Below, one piece after another: positions 49,914 to 59,054 of a DNA stretch of 64,000 bases. Both the position numbers and the translations under genes were made by a program. Each line of letters begins with the position of its first letter. Within the stretch, counting starts at the first letter, position 1. The notes beneath the pieces were generated by a model. It saw only the letters and a list, made by a program, of their open reading frames with translations. It was not told the origin of the DNA and searched no databases. Source of the stretch: Photobacterium sanctipauli (GTDB lineage: Bacteria; Pseudomonadota; Gammaproteobacteria; Enterobacterales; Vibrionaceae); NCBI RefSeq assembly GCF_003026495.1, contig NZ_PYMA01000021.1, forward strand, positions 1-64,000, read 5' to 3'.

Positions 49914-50762
49914 TTGCTTAAGCAACGTATTATTACCGCAGTCATCCTCGCTCCCCTAGTTATTGCAGGAATTTTTCTTCTTCCTTTTCCTGCTTTTGTT
50001 GCCGCGCTAGCAGGTATTACCCTGATTGGCTTCTGGGAGTGGACACAATTTGTTGAAGCGAAGTCGCGTGTTGCCGCGATGGTGCTTCCGACCTTGGTTC
50101 TTGGGGCTTCAATCGCTTTGATGCCGACCGACGCAACAACGCTATCAATGCTAGCGTCATCGCACCAAGCCGTACTGCTGATTGGCGGTATTTGGTGGGC
50201 CGTTGCCTCGGCGCTGGCTATCAGCTATCCGCGCAGTGCCAAACTATGGTCAACATCTATCCCTTTGAAATACCTTTTTGGTTTGCTGACCCTGCTTCCT
50301 TTCTTCTGGAGCGTGCTGATGCTGCGCGCCGTTAACTACCTCGAATCGCCGTATCACGGTGCTAAACTGGTGATGCTGGTTTGTTTCTTGGTTTGGGCGG
50401 CAGATACTGGTGCGTACTTCTCCGGTAAGCGCTTCGGTAAGCACAAGATGGCCCCTGCAGTGAGCCCGAATAAGACGATCGAAGGCCTGGCTGGTGGCGC
50501 TTTGCTGGCGGTATTGGTGACATGGGGCGGTGCCGCCCTGATGGACATCCCGTTTGTCAGCCTGGGTAGCCTGCTATTGATTGCTGTGGTAACCGTGGTG
50601 GCATCGGTACTGGGCGATCTTGTTGAAAGTATGTTCAAGCGTGTTTCCGGAATTAAAGATAGCGGAAGTATCTTACCAGGCCACGGCGGTATCTTAGACC
50701 GCATTGATAGCCTAACCGCCGCCCTTCCTGTATTTGCCTTACTGTATCTTTGGTTGATATAA
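49914..50762 (+). CDS. cdsA: Phosphatidate cytidylyltransferase
   Basis: CdsA makes CDP-diacylglycerol from phosphatidate and CTP, the branch point of phospholipid synthesis. The 282-residue protein has eight or so membrane helices and the family signature SMFKRVSGIKDSGSILPGHGGILDRID near the C-terminus. The start is a TTG at 49914 (then CTT AAG CAA), with AGAGGA 7 nt upstream, giving MLKQRIITAVILAPLV as in the family; the frame start at 49866 is not supported. Confidence 0.95.
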   Translation: MLKQRIITAVILAPLVIAGIFLLPFPAFVAALAGITLIGFWEWTQFVEAKSRVAAMVLPTLVLGASIALMPTDATTLSMLASSHQAVLLIGGIWWAVASALAISYPRSAKLWSTSIPLKYLFGLLTLLPFFWSVLMLRAVNYLESPYHGAKLVMLVCFLVWAADTGAYFSGKRFGKHKMAPAVSPNKTIEGLAGGALLAVLVTWGGAALMDIPFVSLGSLLLIAVVTVVASVLGDLVESMFKRVSGIKDSGSILPGHGGILDRIDSLTAALPVFALLYLWLI

Positions 50763-50775
50763 GCCTTTCTAACGT

Positions 50776-50831
50776 GCTCCCAGTGAACGCTTCAGACGTC
50801 GAACAGACTTGTCTGTGTTCATTGGGAGTGC
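50776..50831. other. Long imperfect inverted repeat between cdsA and dxr
   Basis: Outer arms GCTCCCAGTGAAC and GTTCATTGGGAGTGC enclose inner arms ACAGAC and GTCTGT. No T run follows, so it is not a normal terminator. It may be an RNA processing site or a structured leader of dxr. Confidence 0.5.
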
Positions 50832-50876
50832 CATGCTCAATATGCCAAACGAGTTTTTGTGTTGTTAAGTGATAAT

Positions 50877-52067
50877 ATGCGTAAGTTAACGATTCTTGGT
50901 GCAACGGGTTCTATTGGTAGCAGTACACTTGCCGTGGCCGCTCAAAACCCCGATTTATTTGATGTTGTTGCTCTGGCTGCGGGTAGCAATAGCCAGAAAA
51001 TGTTCGAGCTGTGTATGCAGTGGCGTCCAAAGTATGCGGCGATGGCATCAGAGTCTGCAGCGCGTGAATTGGCGACACAATTAAAGCAGCATAATATCGC
51101 GACAGAGGTGCTGGCTGGCGAGGCTGGCATGTGCCAGGTTGCTGCGCTGGACGAGGTCGACACTGTGATGGCTGCGATTGTTGGGGCTGCTGGCCTATTG
51201 CCGACAATGGCAGGCGTCAAGGCTGGAAAGCGCATTCTGCTGGCCAACAAGGAAGCGCTGGTGATGTCGGGGCAGATGTTCATTGATGCTTGCCGCGAAT
51301 ACGGGGCTGAACTGTTGCCGGTGGACAGTGAGCACAATGCCATTTTCCAGAGCCTACCAGCGGAGATCCAGCGCAAGATGGGTTACTGCGACCTTGAGTC
51401 GGCCGGCGTGAGTAAAATCTTGCTGACAGGCTCTGGCGGCCCTTTCCGTTATACCGATGTCGCGGAGCTTGACGCCGTCACACCAGAAATGGCCATTGCC
51501 CACCCGAACTGGTCGATGGGGCCGAAAATCTCGGTTGACTCTGCGACCATGATGAACAAAGGGTTGGAGTATATTGAGGCGCGATGGCTATTTAATGCCT
51601 CCCGCGAGCAAATGGACGTGATTATTCACCCGCAGTCGGTGATTCACTCGATGGTGCAATACAAGGATGGCTCTGTGCTGGCACAAATGGGATTGCCGGA
51701 TATGAGAACCCCGATTGCCTGCGCAATGTCCTATCCTGAAAGAGTAGATGCCGGTGTTGCCCCGCTTGATTTTAGCCAGGTAGGCGAGTTTACTTTCCTT
51801 AAGCCAGACTTTGCCCGCTACCCATGCCTGAAACTTGCCATCGATGCATGTTATGCCGGGCAAGCAGCAACAACGGCACTCAATGCCGCCAACGAAGTGG
51901 CTGTGGCGGCCTTTTTAGCGCGCCAAATCGGCTTTACCGATATTGCGCGGATCAACCAACAGGTGCTAGAGCAAGCCCCAATGCGCGAGCCAGCCGACTT
52001 GGAAAGTGTGATTGAGCTGGATAGAATAGCTCGCAACTTAGCGAAGGACGTTATTCGTAAGGTATAG
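50877..52067 (+). CDS. dxr: 1-deoxy-D-xylulose 5-phosphate reductoisomerase
   Basis: Dxr (IspC) rearranges and reduces DXP to MEP, the second step of the MEP isoprenoid route and the target of fosmidomycin. The 396-residue protein has the NADPH loop ILGATGSIGSSTL (residues 6-18), LLANKEALVMSG, the metal and substrate part LPVDSEHNAIFQ, TGSGGPFR, and HPNWSMGPKISVDSATMMNKGLE. ATG 50877 fits the family; the ribosome site is weak. rseP follows after 2 bp. Confidence 0.96.
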   Translation: MRKLTILGATGSIGSSTLAVAAQNPDLFDVVALAAGSNSQKMFELCMQWRPKYAAMASESAARELATQLKQHNIATEVLAGEAGMCQVAALDEVDTVMAAIVGAAGLLPTMAGVKAGKRILLANKEALVMSGQMFIDACREYGAELLPVDSEHNAIFQSLPAEIQRKMGYCDLESAGVSKILLTGSGGPFRYTDVAELDAVTPEMAIAHPNWSMGPKISVDSATMMNKGLEYIEARWLFNASREQMDVIIHPQSVIHSMVQYKDGSVLAQMGLPDMRTPIACAMSYPERVDAGVAPLDFSQVGEFTFLKPDFARYPCLKLAIDACYAGQAATTALNAANEVAVAAFLARQIGFTDIARINQQVLEQAPMREPADLESVIELDRIARNLAKDVIRKV

Positions 52068-52069
52068 AT

Positions 52070-53425
52070 ATGATAGGTATTTTGTGGAACCTAGGTGCAT
52101 TTTTACTCGCTCTTGGGATACTGATAGCAGTACATGAGTACGGCCACTTTTGGGTTGCACGCCGTTGTGGTGTTTTTGTTGAGCGTTTTTCAATCGGTTT
52201 CGGGAAATCGTTGTGGCGCAAGGTGGGCAAAGATGGCACCGAGTATACCCTTGCGATGATCCCGCTCGGCGGCTACGTCAAGATGCTTGATGAGCGTGTT
52301 GAGGAAGTACCTGCCGACAAGCGCCATATGGCGTTTAACAACAAAAAACTGTGGCAGCGTAGCGCCATTGTGGCGGCCGGCCCGCTGGCCAACTTCGTGT
52401 TTGCGATTTTCGCCTACTGGGTTGTGTACCTGATTGGCGTACCGGCGGTTCGCCCGGTGATTGGCGAAGTGGCTCCGCAATCTATTGCGGCGCAGGCAGG
52501 AATTGAATCTGGGATGGAACTAAAATCTATTTCAGGAATCAAAACCGCTGATTGGGAATCCGTTAATTTGGCGATGATTTCCCATATCGGTGATAAAGAG
52601 ATGGTTTTGACTGTGGCAGACGCTGAAGGCGGGTATGAAAGCCAGCGCACTTTAGATTTGTCGGCATGGTCATTCGACCCGGAAAGTGACCGCGTCCTGA
52701 CGACGTTGGGTATTACACCATATTCACCTGAAATTACCCTGACTATTTCACAACTTGTGGACGGCGGGGCAGCAATTGATGCCGGTTTACGTTTAAATGA
52801 CGAAATTGTCTCAATCAACGGTGAAACTGTCACCCAATGGCAGCAGGTGGTTGAAGCTGTTCGCTCTCACCCTGAGCAACCTTTAGCACTAGAGGTGATG
52901 CGAGAGGGGGAGTTGACAGCCTTGGCGTTAACCCCTGGGGCGAAAGAAGGCCCTGGTGGTGAAATGATTGGGTACGCAGGGTTTGCGCCAAAGGTTGAAC
53001 CTTGGCCGGAGTCATACCGTATCAACTTGCAGTTTGGCCCTATCGAGGCCATCGGCAAGGCCACGGAAAAAACGTGGCAACTCGTGACATTGACCTTCGA
53101 TATGGTGACCAAGTTGGTGACCGGCGATGTCGCAATGAAGAACCTGAGTGGCCCGATTTCGATTGCGAAAGGGGCAGGGATGACAGCCGACTACGGCATC
53201 GTCTACTTCCTTGGCTTCCTGGCGTTAATCAGCGTCAACTTGGGCATAGTTAATTTGTTACCGCTGCCGGTATTGGATGGGGGACACTTGATGTTCTTTG
53301 CCATCGAGGCGGTAACACGTCGTCCTGTTTCTGAACGTGTTCAGGATATAGGTTATAGAGTGGGCTCAGCCATTTTGGTTGCGTTGATGGCGGTTGCGCT
53401 TTTCAATGACTTTACCCGCCTTTAA
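52070..53425 (+). CDS. rseP: Site-2 intramembrane metalloprotease RseP
   Basis: RseP cuts the anti-sigma factor RseA inside the membrane, after DegS, to release sigma-E, and removes leftover signal peptides. The 451-residue protein has zinc site HEYGH (His 22, Glu 23, His 26) in the first membrane helix, the MREbeta-type text MIPLGGYVKMLDER, two PDZ domains (about residues 115-290), and the third zinc ligand in NLLPLPVLDGGHLMF. It follows dxr with 2 bp between, so translation is coupled, and bamA follows after 35 bp. This order is conserved in gammaproteobacteria. Confidence 0.96.
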   Translation: MIGILWNLGAFLLALGILIAVHEYGHFWVARRCGVFVERFSIGFGKSLWRKVGKDGTEYTLAMIPLGGYVKMLDERVEEVPADKRHMAFNNKKLWQRSAIVAAGPLANFVFAIFAYWVVYLIGVPAVRPVIGEVAPQSIAAQAGIESGMELKSISGIKTADWESVNLAMISHIGDKEMVLTVADAEGGYESQRTLDLSAWSFDPESDRVLTTLGITPYSPEITLTISQLVDGGAAIDAGLRLNDEIVSINGETVTQWQQVVEAVRSHPEQPLALEVMREGELTALALTPGAKEGPGGEMIGYAGFAPKVEPWPESYRINLQFGPIEAIGKATEKTWQLVTLTFDMVTKLVTGDVAMKNLSGPISIAKGAGMTADYGIVYFLGFLALISVNLGIVNLLPLPVLDGGHLMFFAIEAVTRRPVSERVQDIGYRVGSAILVALMAVALFNDFTRL

Positions 53426-53460
53426 AAAGAGCGTTTTAGCAAGGAATAATCAGAACAGTA

Positions 53461-55881
53461 ATGGCGATGAAAAAACTGTTGATCGCATCACTCCTGTTTA
53501 GCAGCAGTGTTGCGTATAGTGCGGATCAATTTGTAGTTGAAGATATCCGCTTTGAAGGCCTACAGCGTGTAACTCTTGGTGCGGCATTGCTGACCATGCC
53601 TGTTAGGGTTGGCGACAATGTTGGCGAGCGCGATGTGGCGGAGATGATCCAATCCCTGTTTGCATCGGGCAACTTTGAGGACATTAAAGTTTACCGCGAT
53701 GGTAATGCCTTATTGGTGAAGGTGCTGGAGCGCCCAACGATTGCCAGCATTACCTTCTCCGGCAACAAAGCGATTAAAGAAGAGCAGTTAACCGAAAATT
53801 TGGACGCTTCCCGTGTTCGAGTTGGTGAATCCCTTGATAGAACAACGTTAAGTAAAATCGAGAAGGGACTGGAAGACTTCTACTACAGCGTGGGTAAATA
53901 CAACGCGTCGGTACAGGCGGTGGTGACACCACTACCGCGTAACCGTGCAGACTTGAAGTTTGTGTTTACGGAAGGCGTGTCTGCCGAGATCCAGCAAATT
54001 AACTTCATCGGTAACGAAGTGTTCTCCGATGATGAGTTGCGCAGCAAGTTTAACTTGCAAGCCGAAGTGGCGTGGTGGAACTTCCTGGCCGATAAAAAGT
54101 ACCAAAAGCAGGTACTGGCTGGCGATTTGGAAACCCTGCGCTCGCTATACCTCAACAATGGTTACTTGAAGTACAAGCTTGATGCGACCCAGGTTGCTAT
54201 CTCGCCAGACAAGAAAGGGGTTTATATCACCCTGAAAGTCGATGAAGGTGAGCAGTACTCAATCAAGGATGTGCAGCTTCGCGGTGACTTGGTAGGCAAG
54301 AGCTCTGAGCTGGAAAGCTTAGTGGCGGTTTCGTCGGGTGATGTCTATAACGGTGCGGAAGTTACCGCTGTGGAAGAAGCCTTGAAGCGCAAGTTGGGTG
54401 AGCTGGGCTATGCCTACCCGCAAGTGAACACTATCCCTGATTTCGACGACGATAACCAGCAAGTCGCTTTGATTATCAATGTCGAGCCCGGCAAGCGTAT
54501 TTATGTGCGCAATATTGATTTCACCGGTAACACCTCAACCAAAGATGAAGTCCTGCGCCGTGAAATGCGCCAGATGGAAGGCAGCTGGCTGAACTCGCGC
54601 TCTGTTGAGCGTGGTAAAGAGCGTCTGAGCCGTACTGGCTTCTTCGAAACGGTCGATGTTCAGACGGTTCGAGTGCCGGGTTCTGATGATCAGGTTGATG
54701 TTAAGTACACGGTAAAAGAAGCGAATGCCGGTAACATTAACTTTGGTATCGGTTACGGTACGGAGTCGGGGATCAGTTTCCAGGCGGGTATCCAGCAGGA
54801 TAACTTCCTTGGTACCGGTAACCGTTTTGGTATCAATGCCATGATGAACGATTACCAGAAGAACGTTAGCCTGGAGTACCGCGATCCGTACTTCACGCTC
54901 GATGGTATCAGTTTGGGCGGTAAGATTTACTACAACGAGTTTGAAGCCTCTGACGCGAACATTTCCGACTATACCAACGAAAGTTACGGTGCCAGCCTGA
55001 CCTGGGGTTTCCCGTTCGATGAGCTGAACTTCTTCGAATTCGGTGTGGGCTACGACCACAACAAGATCTCGAATACCCAAGAGTACTACCAGATCGAGAA
55101 GTTCAAGGCGATCCACGGCTTCAACCGCGGTGACAACGTGATTGAACTTGATGACTTTGACTGGTCGGTATCATGGACGCGCAACAACTTGAACCGTGGC
55201 TACTTCCCAACGGCGGGTAACCACCAGCGTGCATCATACCGTATGACGATCCCAGGATCGGATGCCCAGTACTTCAAGGTGCAGTACGATGTACGCCAGT
55301 ACTTCCCGCTAACCGAAGATCACGGCTACAGCTTATTGCTACGCGGTCGCTTAGGTTATGGTAATGGCTACGGTACAACCGATAACGGTAGCGACCAGTT
55401 GTTGCCATTCTACGAGAACTACTACGCCGGTGGCTTTACTACGCTACGTGGTTTCCGCTCGAATACGGTAGGCCCGAAAGCCATCTATACCGAAGGCTGT
55501 TCAAGCGGTGGTGGTAACAGCGGTAACAACCCTTGCTTGCAAGGCTCTGATGATGCAGCCGGTGGTAACGCCGTTGCGTTGGCCAGTATGGAACTGATCG
55601 TCCCGACGCCGTTCGCGTCTGACGAGGTTCGCAACCAAATCCGTACCAGTGTGTTTGTTGACGCTGGTACAGTGTGGGACACGGAATATGATCTGAAAGA
55701 TAATGATGGTAAGTACATCCATGATTATTCCGACCCATCTTTGATTCGTGCGTCTTATGGTGCCGCATTGCAGTGGATGTCACCAATGGGACCTCTTGTA
55801 TTCTCGGTTGCGAAGCCAATCAAGAAATACGAGGGTGACGATGAAGAGTTCTTTACTTTCACCATTGGTCGAACATTCTAA
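53461..55881 (+). CDS. bamA: Outer-membrane protein assembly factor BamA
   Basis: BamA is the central Omp85 barrel that inserts beta-barrel proteins into the outer membrane. The 806-residue precursor has a signal peptide (MAMKKLLIASLLFSSSVAYSA), five POTRA domains (about residues 22-425; the first starts FVVEDIRFEGLQRV) and a 16-strand barrel. The barrel keeps the lid and conserved-loop text GFRSNTVGP (VRGF/IRGF-type motif) and ends FTIGRTF with a C-terminal Phe. ATG 53461 was used; ATG 53467 would be two residues shorter. skp follows after 20 bp. Confidence 0.97.
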   Translation: MAMKKLLIASLLFSSSVAYSADQFVVEDIRFEGLQRVTLGAALLTMPVRVGDNVGERDVAEMIQSLFASGNFEDIKVYRDGNALLVKVLERPTIASITFSGNKAIKEEQLTENLDASRVRVGESLDRTTLSKIEKGLEDFYYSVGKYNASVQAVVTPLPRNRADLKFVFTEGVSAEIQQINFIGNEVFSDDELRSKFNLQAEVAWWNFLADKKYQKQVLAGDLETLRSLYLNNGYLKYKLDATQVAISPDKKGVYITLKVDEGEQYSIKDVQLRGDLVGKSSELESLVAVSSGDVYNGAEVTAVEEALKRKLGELGYAYPQVNTIPDFDDDNQQVALIINVEPGKRIYVRNIDFTGNTSTKDEVLRREMRQMEGSWLNSRSVERGKERLSRTGFFETVDVQTVRVPGSDDQVDVKYTVKEANAGNINFGIGYGTESGISFQAGIQQDNFLGTGNRFGINAMMNDYQKNVSLEYRDPYFTLDGISLGGKIYYNEFEASDANISDYTNESYGASLTWGFPFDELNFFEFGVGYDHNKISNTQEYYQIEKFKAIHGFNRGDNVIELDDFDWSVSWTRNNLNRGYFPTAGNHQRASYRMTIPGSDAQYFKVQYDVRQYFPLTEDHGYSLLLRGRLGYGNGYGTTDNGSDQLLPFYENYYAGGFTTLRGFRSNTVGPKAIYTEGCSSGGGNSGNNPCLQGSDDAAGGNAVALASMELIVPTPFASDEVRNQIRTSVFVDAGTVWDTEYDLKDNDGKYIHDYSDPSLIRASYGAALQWMSPMGPLVFSVAKPIKKYEGDDEEFFTFTIGRTF

Positions 55882-55901
55882 ATTTTTTAAGGAGATACCC
55901 T

Positions 55902-56411
55902 GTGAAACAGTGGATTAAAGCGGCTGGTCTTGGCCTGGTTATTCTTTCTTCATCTATGTATGCCCAAGCAGCCGAAGCCGCACAGAAAGTTGGTTATGTG
56001 GCGACTGCACAGGCGATGCAACAACTGGCACAGCGCTACGGTGTTGCTGAGAAACTTCGTGGTGAGTTCAAAGATCGCATCGATGAGCTGCGTGGTATTG
56101 AAAGCCGCATGAAGACCAAAGTAGACAAAATGAAGCGTGATGGCGAGCTAATGAGCTCAAGCGAGCGCACTAAGCTACAGCGTGAAATGCAGTCACTTGA
56201 GTCTGATTACAAACTGAAGGCGCAAGCGCTGCAAGAAGACCAGCGTCGTCGCGGTGCGGAAGAAGAGCAGAAGCTAGTTCAGAAAATCCGTCAAGCAATC
56301 CAAGACGTGGCGAAGCGTGAAGGCTACGATATGGTGATTGATGCGAACGCGGTACTGCATGCCAACCCGCAAGATGACCTATCTTCGAAAGTGATTTCTG
56401 CCGTTAAGTAA
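55902..56411 (+). CDS. skp: Periplasmic chaperone Skp
   Basis: Skp (OmpH) binds unfolded outer-membrane proteins in the periplasm as a trimer. The 169-residue precursor has a signal peptide (MKQWIKAAGLGLVILSSSMYAQA) and long helices rich in Lys and Glu (MKRDGELMSSSERTKLQREMQSLESDYKLKAQALQEDQRRRGAEEEQ) that form the tentacles. The start is GTG 55902 with AAGGAG upstream. It sits after bamA as usual. Downstream, 280 bp and a hairpin terminator separate it from lpxD, whereas E. coli has these two genes almost touching. Confidence 0.95.
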   Translation: MKQWIKAAGLGLVILSSSMYAQAAEAAQKVGYVATAQAMQQLAQRYGVAEKLRGEFKDRIDELRGIESRMKTKVDKMKRDGELMSSSERTKLQREMQSLESDYKLKAQALQEDQRRRGAEEEQKLVQKIRQAIQDVAKREGYDMVIDANAVLHANPQDDLSSKVISAVK

Positions 56412-56461
56412 GCGGTGGTTAACACATTAGGCAATTATAGGGGCGAGAGCCCCTAATCATG

Positions 56462-56517
56462 AGTCGAAAGTATAGTGGGTACTTTGGTACACTACTGTCT
56501 TTCGACTTGTTTTATTT
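56462..56517 (+). terminator. Long hairpin terminator after skp
   Basis: AGTCGAAAG and CTTTCGACT form the outer stem, with TAGTG/CACTA paired inside, followed by TGTTTTATTT. A smaller GGGGC/GCCCC hairpin (about 56440-56454) precedes it. Together they should end most skp transcripts. Confidence 0.75.
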
Positions 56518-56691
56518 AGGGCTTTTATTCACTGGTCTTACCATATAGCCACGCCAAGCCGCGTAGGTTATAAATACTAACCGAGATAAGTATTTGCTCA
56601 ACGATGTTGTGTACAACTGCTTATCCAGATTGGTATTGCCCATCGGTAGGCAGAAAAGCACCAACAGAATATTAATAACGAAAGGTTACGA

Positions 56692-57720
56692 ATGGCAGGA
56701 ATTACTCTCGCTGATTTAGCAGCGCAACTGGATGCCGAGCTTCGCGGCGATGGCAATGTTGTTATTGAATCTATTGCAGGGATGGATCAAGCTGGCGAGG
56801 GGCAAATCACCTTCTTGTCGAGCAGTAAATACCGTAAGCACCTTGCTGATTGCCAGGCATCAGCTGTTATGCTTAAGGACGGTGATGCAGAGTACTTCTC
56901 AGGCAATGCCTTGATTATGGCTGAACCGTATGTGGGTTACGCGCGAGTTGCCCAGCTATTGGATACCACCCCCGCTGCTGCGTCGGATATCGCACCGTCG
57001 GCCTACATTGCAGACGATGCCGTGATTGGTGAAGGCGTGGCCGTTGGCCATAACGCCGTGATTGAGTCGGGTGCTCAAATTGGCGACAACGCGCAAATTG
57101 GCGCGGGTTGCTTTGTTGGTAAAAACGCAAAAATCGGTGCGGGCACCAAGCTTTGGGCCAACGTGACGATTTACCACAGTGTTGTGCTTGGCGAGCAGTG
57201 CTTGGTTCAATCAAGCACGGTGATCGGTGCCGATGGTTTCGGTTATGCCAATGAAAAAGGCGAGTGGGTGAAGATCCCACAATTGGGCACGGTGCGAATT
57301 GGTAACCGTGTTGAAATCGGTGCCTGTACTACCATTGACCGTGGTGCCCTTGATGACACGGTCATTGAAGACAACGTGATCCTCGATAACCAGATGCAAA
57401 TTGCCCACAACGTTCAGATCGGATATGGCACGGCTATGGCGGGTGGTACTATTGTCGCTGGCAGTACCAAAATCGGTAAATACTGTATTATTGGTGGTGC
57501 ATCGGTACTTAACGGCCACATTGAAATTGCAGATGGTGTCACCATTACCGGTATGGGCATGGTGATGCGCAGCATCGAAGAAAAAGGGATGTACTCATCG
57601 GGTATTCCGCTTCAGCCGAACCGAGAGTGGCGTAAGACTGCGGCACGTACCATGAAGATCGATGAGATGAACAAGCGTCTCAAAGCAGTTGAAAAGCAAC
57701 TGGAAGAAAAGGGCGAGTAA
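56692..57720 (+). CDS. lpxD: UDP-3-O-(3-hydroxyacyl)glucosamine N-acyltransferase
   Basis: LpxD adds the second hydroxyacyl chain, from acyl-ACP, to the lipid A precursor. The 342-residue protein has an N-terminal uridine-binding domain (LADLAAQLDAELRGDG, GQITFLSSSKYRKHLADC) and a left-handed beta-helix of hexapeptide repeats, with the catalytic His in MQIAHNVQIGYGTAMAGG. A C-terminal helix ends RLKAVEKQLEEKGE. ATG 56692 has AAAGG upstream. It begins the second part of the cluster, with a likely own promoter in the 280-bp gap. Confidence 0.96.
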   Translation: MAGITLADLAAQLDAELRGDGNVVIESIAGMDQAGEGQITFLSSSKYRKHLADCQASAVMLKDGDAEYFSGNALIMAEPYVGYARVAQLLDTTPAAASDIAPSAYIADDAVIGEGVAVGHNAVIESGAQIGDNAQIGAGCFVGKNAKIGAGTKLWANVTIYHSVVLGEQCLVQSSTVIGADGFGYANEKGEWVKIPQLGTVRIGNRVEIGACTTIDRGALDDTVIEDNVILDNQMQIAHNVQIGYGTAMAGGTIVAGSTKIGKYCIIGGASVLNGHIEIADGVTITGMGMVMRSIEEKGMYSSGIPLQPNREWRKTAARTMKIDEMNKRLKAVEKQLEEKGE

Positions 57721-57811
57721 CGCCTCCGGTTTGCAACCCCGGCCTGCATGAGGTGGGCCGCCTTCAATTCAACTGTTCATTTATACTAAATTACTAAACA
57801 GGAATTCAGTT

Positions 57812-58264
57812 TTGACTAGCGAAAATAAAACGCTGAATATCACGGAAATTCAAGAGCTTCTTCCACACCGTTACCCGTTCCTAATGATCGACCGTGTGAC
57901 CAACTACGAAGAAGGCAAAACGCTGACTGCTATCAAGAACGTGTCGGTTAACGAGCCTCAGTTTACTGGCCACTTCCCGAAAATGCCGGTATTTCCGGGT
58001 GTTATGATCCTAGAAGCAATGGCGCAGGCAACCGGCCTGTTGGCATTCAAAACCTTCGGCGCGCCGGCGGAAAATGAGCTGTACTACTTTGCCAGCATTG
58101 ATAACGCCAAATTCCGCAAACCGGTAGGCCCTGGCGATCAGCTGATCATCGAAGTGGAATACCTGAAAGAGCGCCGTGGTATTGCTATGTTTAATGGTGT
58201 AGCAAAAGTAGATGGTGCAGTGGTTTGTTCAGCTGAGCTGAAGTGTGCGAGACGAGAATTTTAA
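57812..58264 (+). CDS. fabZ: 3-hydroxyacyl-[ACP] dehydratase FabZ
   Basis: FabZ dehydrates 3-hydroxyacyl-ACP in fatty-acid elongation, and competes with LpxA for its substrate. The 150-residue hot-dog-fold protein has LLPHRYPFLMIDRV and the active-site GHFPKMPVFPGVMILEAMAQATG, with catalytic His 54 and Glu 68. The start is TTG 57812 with AGGA about 9 nt upstream. Its stop codon overlaps the lpxA start by one base (TAATG). Confidence 0.96.
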   Translation: MTSENKTLNITEIQELLPHRYPFLMIDRVTNYEEGKTLTAIKNVSVNEPQFTGHFPKMPVFPGVMILEAMAQATGLLAFKTFGAPAENELYYFASIDNAKFRKPVGPGDQLIIEVEYLKERRGIAMFNGVAKVDGAVVCSAELKCARREF

Positions 58265-59052
58265 TGATCCACGAAACTGCAAAAATTCACCCATCGGCAG
58301 TGATTGAAGAGGGTGTCACGATTGGCGCGAACGTCACCGTTGGTCCATTCACCTATATCGGCAGCGATGTTGAGATTGGCGAAGGTACCGAGGTGATGTC
58401 TCACGTGGTGATCAAGGGTCCGACGGTGATCGGCAAAGATAACCGTATCTTCCCTTACGCCATCGTTGGCGAAGAGTGCCAGGATAAGAAGTACAACGGT
58501 GAGCCAACCCGCCTTGAAATTGGTGACCGCAACGTGATCCGCGAGAGCGTACAGATCCACCGTGGTACCGTGCAGGATAAGGGTGTGACCATCGTAGGTA
58601 ACGACAACCTATTGTGTGTTAATGCCCACATTGCCCACGATGTTGTTGTGGGTGACCACACCCACATTGGTAACAACTCTATCCTTGGCGGCCACGTCAC
58701 CGTGGCTGACTATGCGGGCGTAATGGCGCTTTCTGCTATCCACCCGTTCTGTACTGTCGGTGCCTACAGCTATGTTGGCGGCTGCTCTGCGGTTGTTCAG
58801 GATGTGCCTCCTTATGTCTTGGCCCAGGGTAACCACGCAACACCGTACGGGTTGAACTTGGTTGGCCTGCAGCGCAACGGCTTTGAGAAGAAAGAGCTTC
58901 ATGCCCTGCGCCGTGCCTACAAGGAAATCTACCGTTCGGGCAAAACCATGGAAGAAGTGAAGCCGGTATTGGCCGAGATGGCTGAGGAATGGCCGTCTGT
59001 GGGTTTGCTTCTTGATGCATTGAACAATACAGAGCGCGGTATTATTCGCTAA
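58264..59052 (+). CDS. lpxA: UDP-N-acetylglucosamine acyltransferase LpxA
   Basis: LpxA starts lipid A synthesis by moving a hydroxyacyl chain to UDP-GlcNAc. The 262-residue protein is made of hexapeptide repeats (IHPSAVIEEGVTIGANVTVGPFTYIGSD) and has the catalytic His 125 in NAHIAHDVVVGDHTHIGNN. ATG 58264 overlaps the fabZ stop, giving translational coupling; the longer frame start at 58243 is not used. lpxB follows after 2 bp. Confidence 0.97.
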   Translation: MIHETAKIHPSAVIEEGVTIGANVTVGPFTYIGSDVEIGEGTEVMSHVVIKGPTVIGKDNRIFPYAIVGEECQDKKYNGEPTRLEIGDRNVIRESVQIHRGTVQDKGVTIVGNDNLLCVNAHIAHDVVVGDHTHIGNNSILGGHVTVADYAGVMALSAIHPFCTVGAYSYVGGCSAVVQDVPPYVLAQGNHATPYGLNLVGLQRNGFEKKELHALRRAYKEIYRSGKTMEEVKPVLAEMAEEWPSVGLLLDALNNTERGIIR

Positions 59053-59054
59053 TT

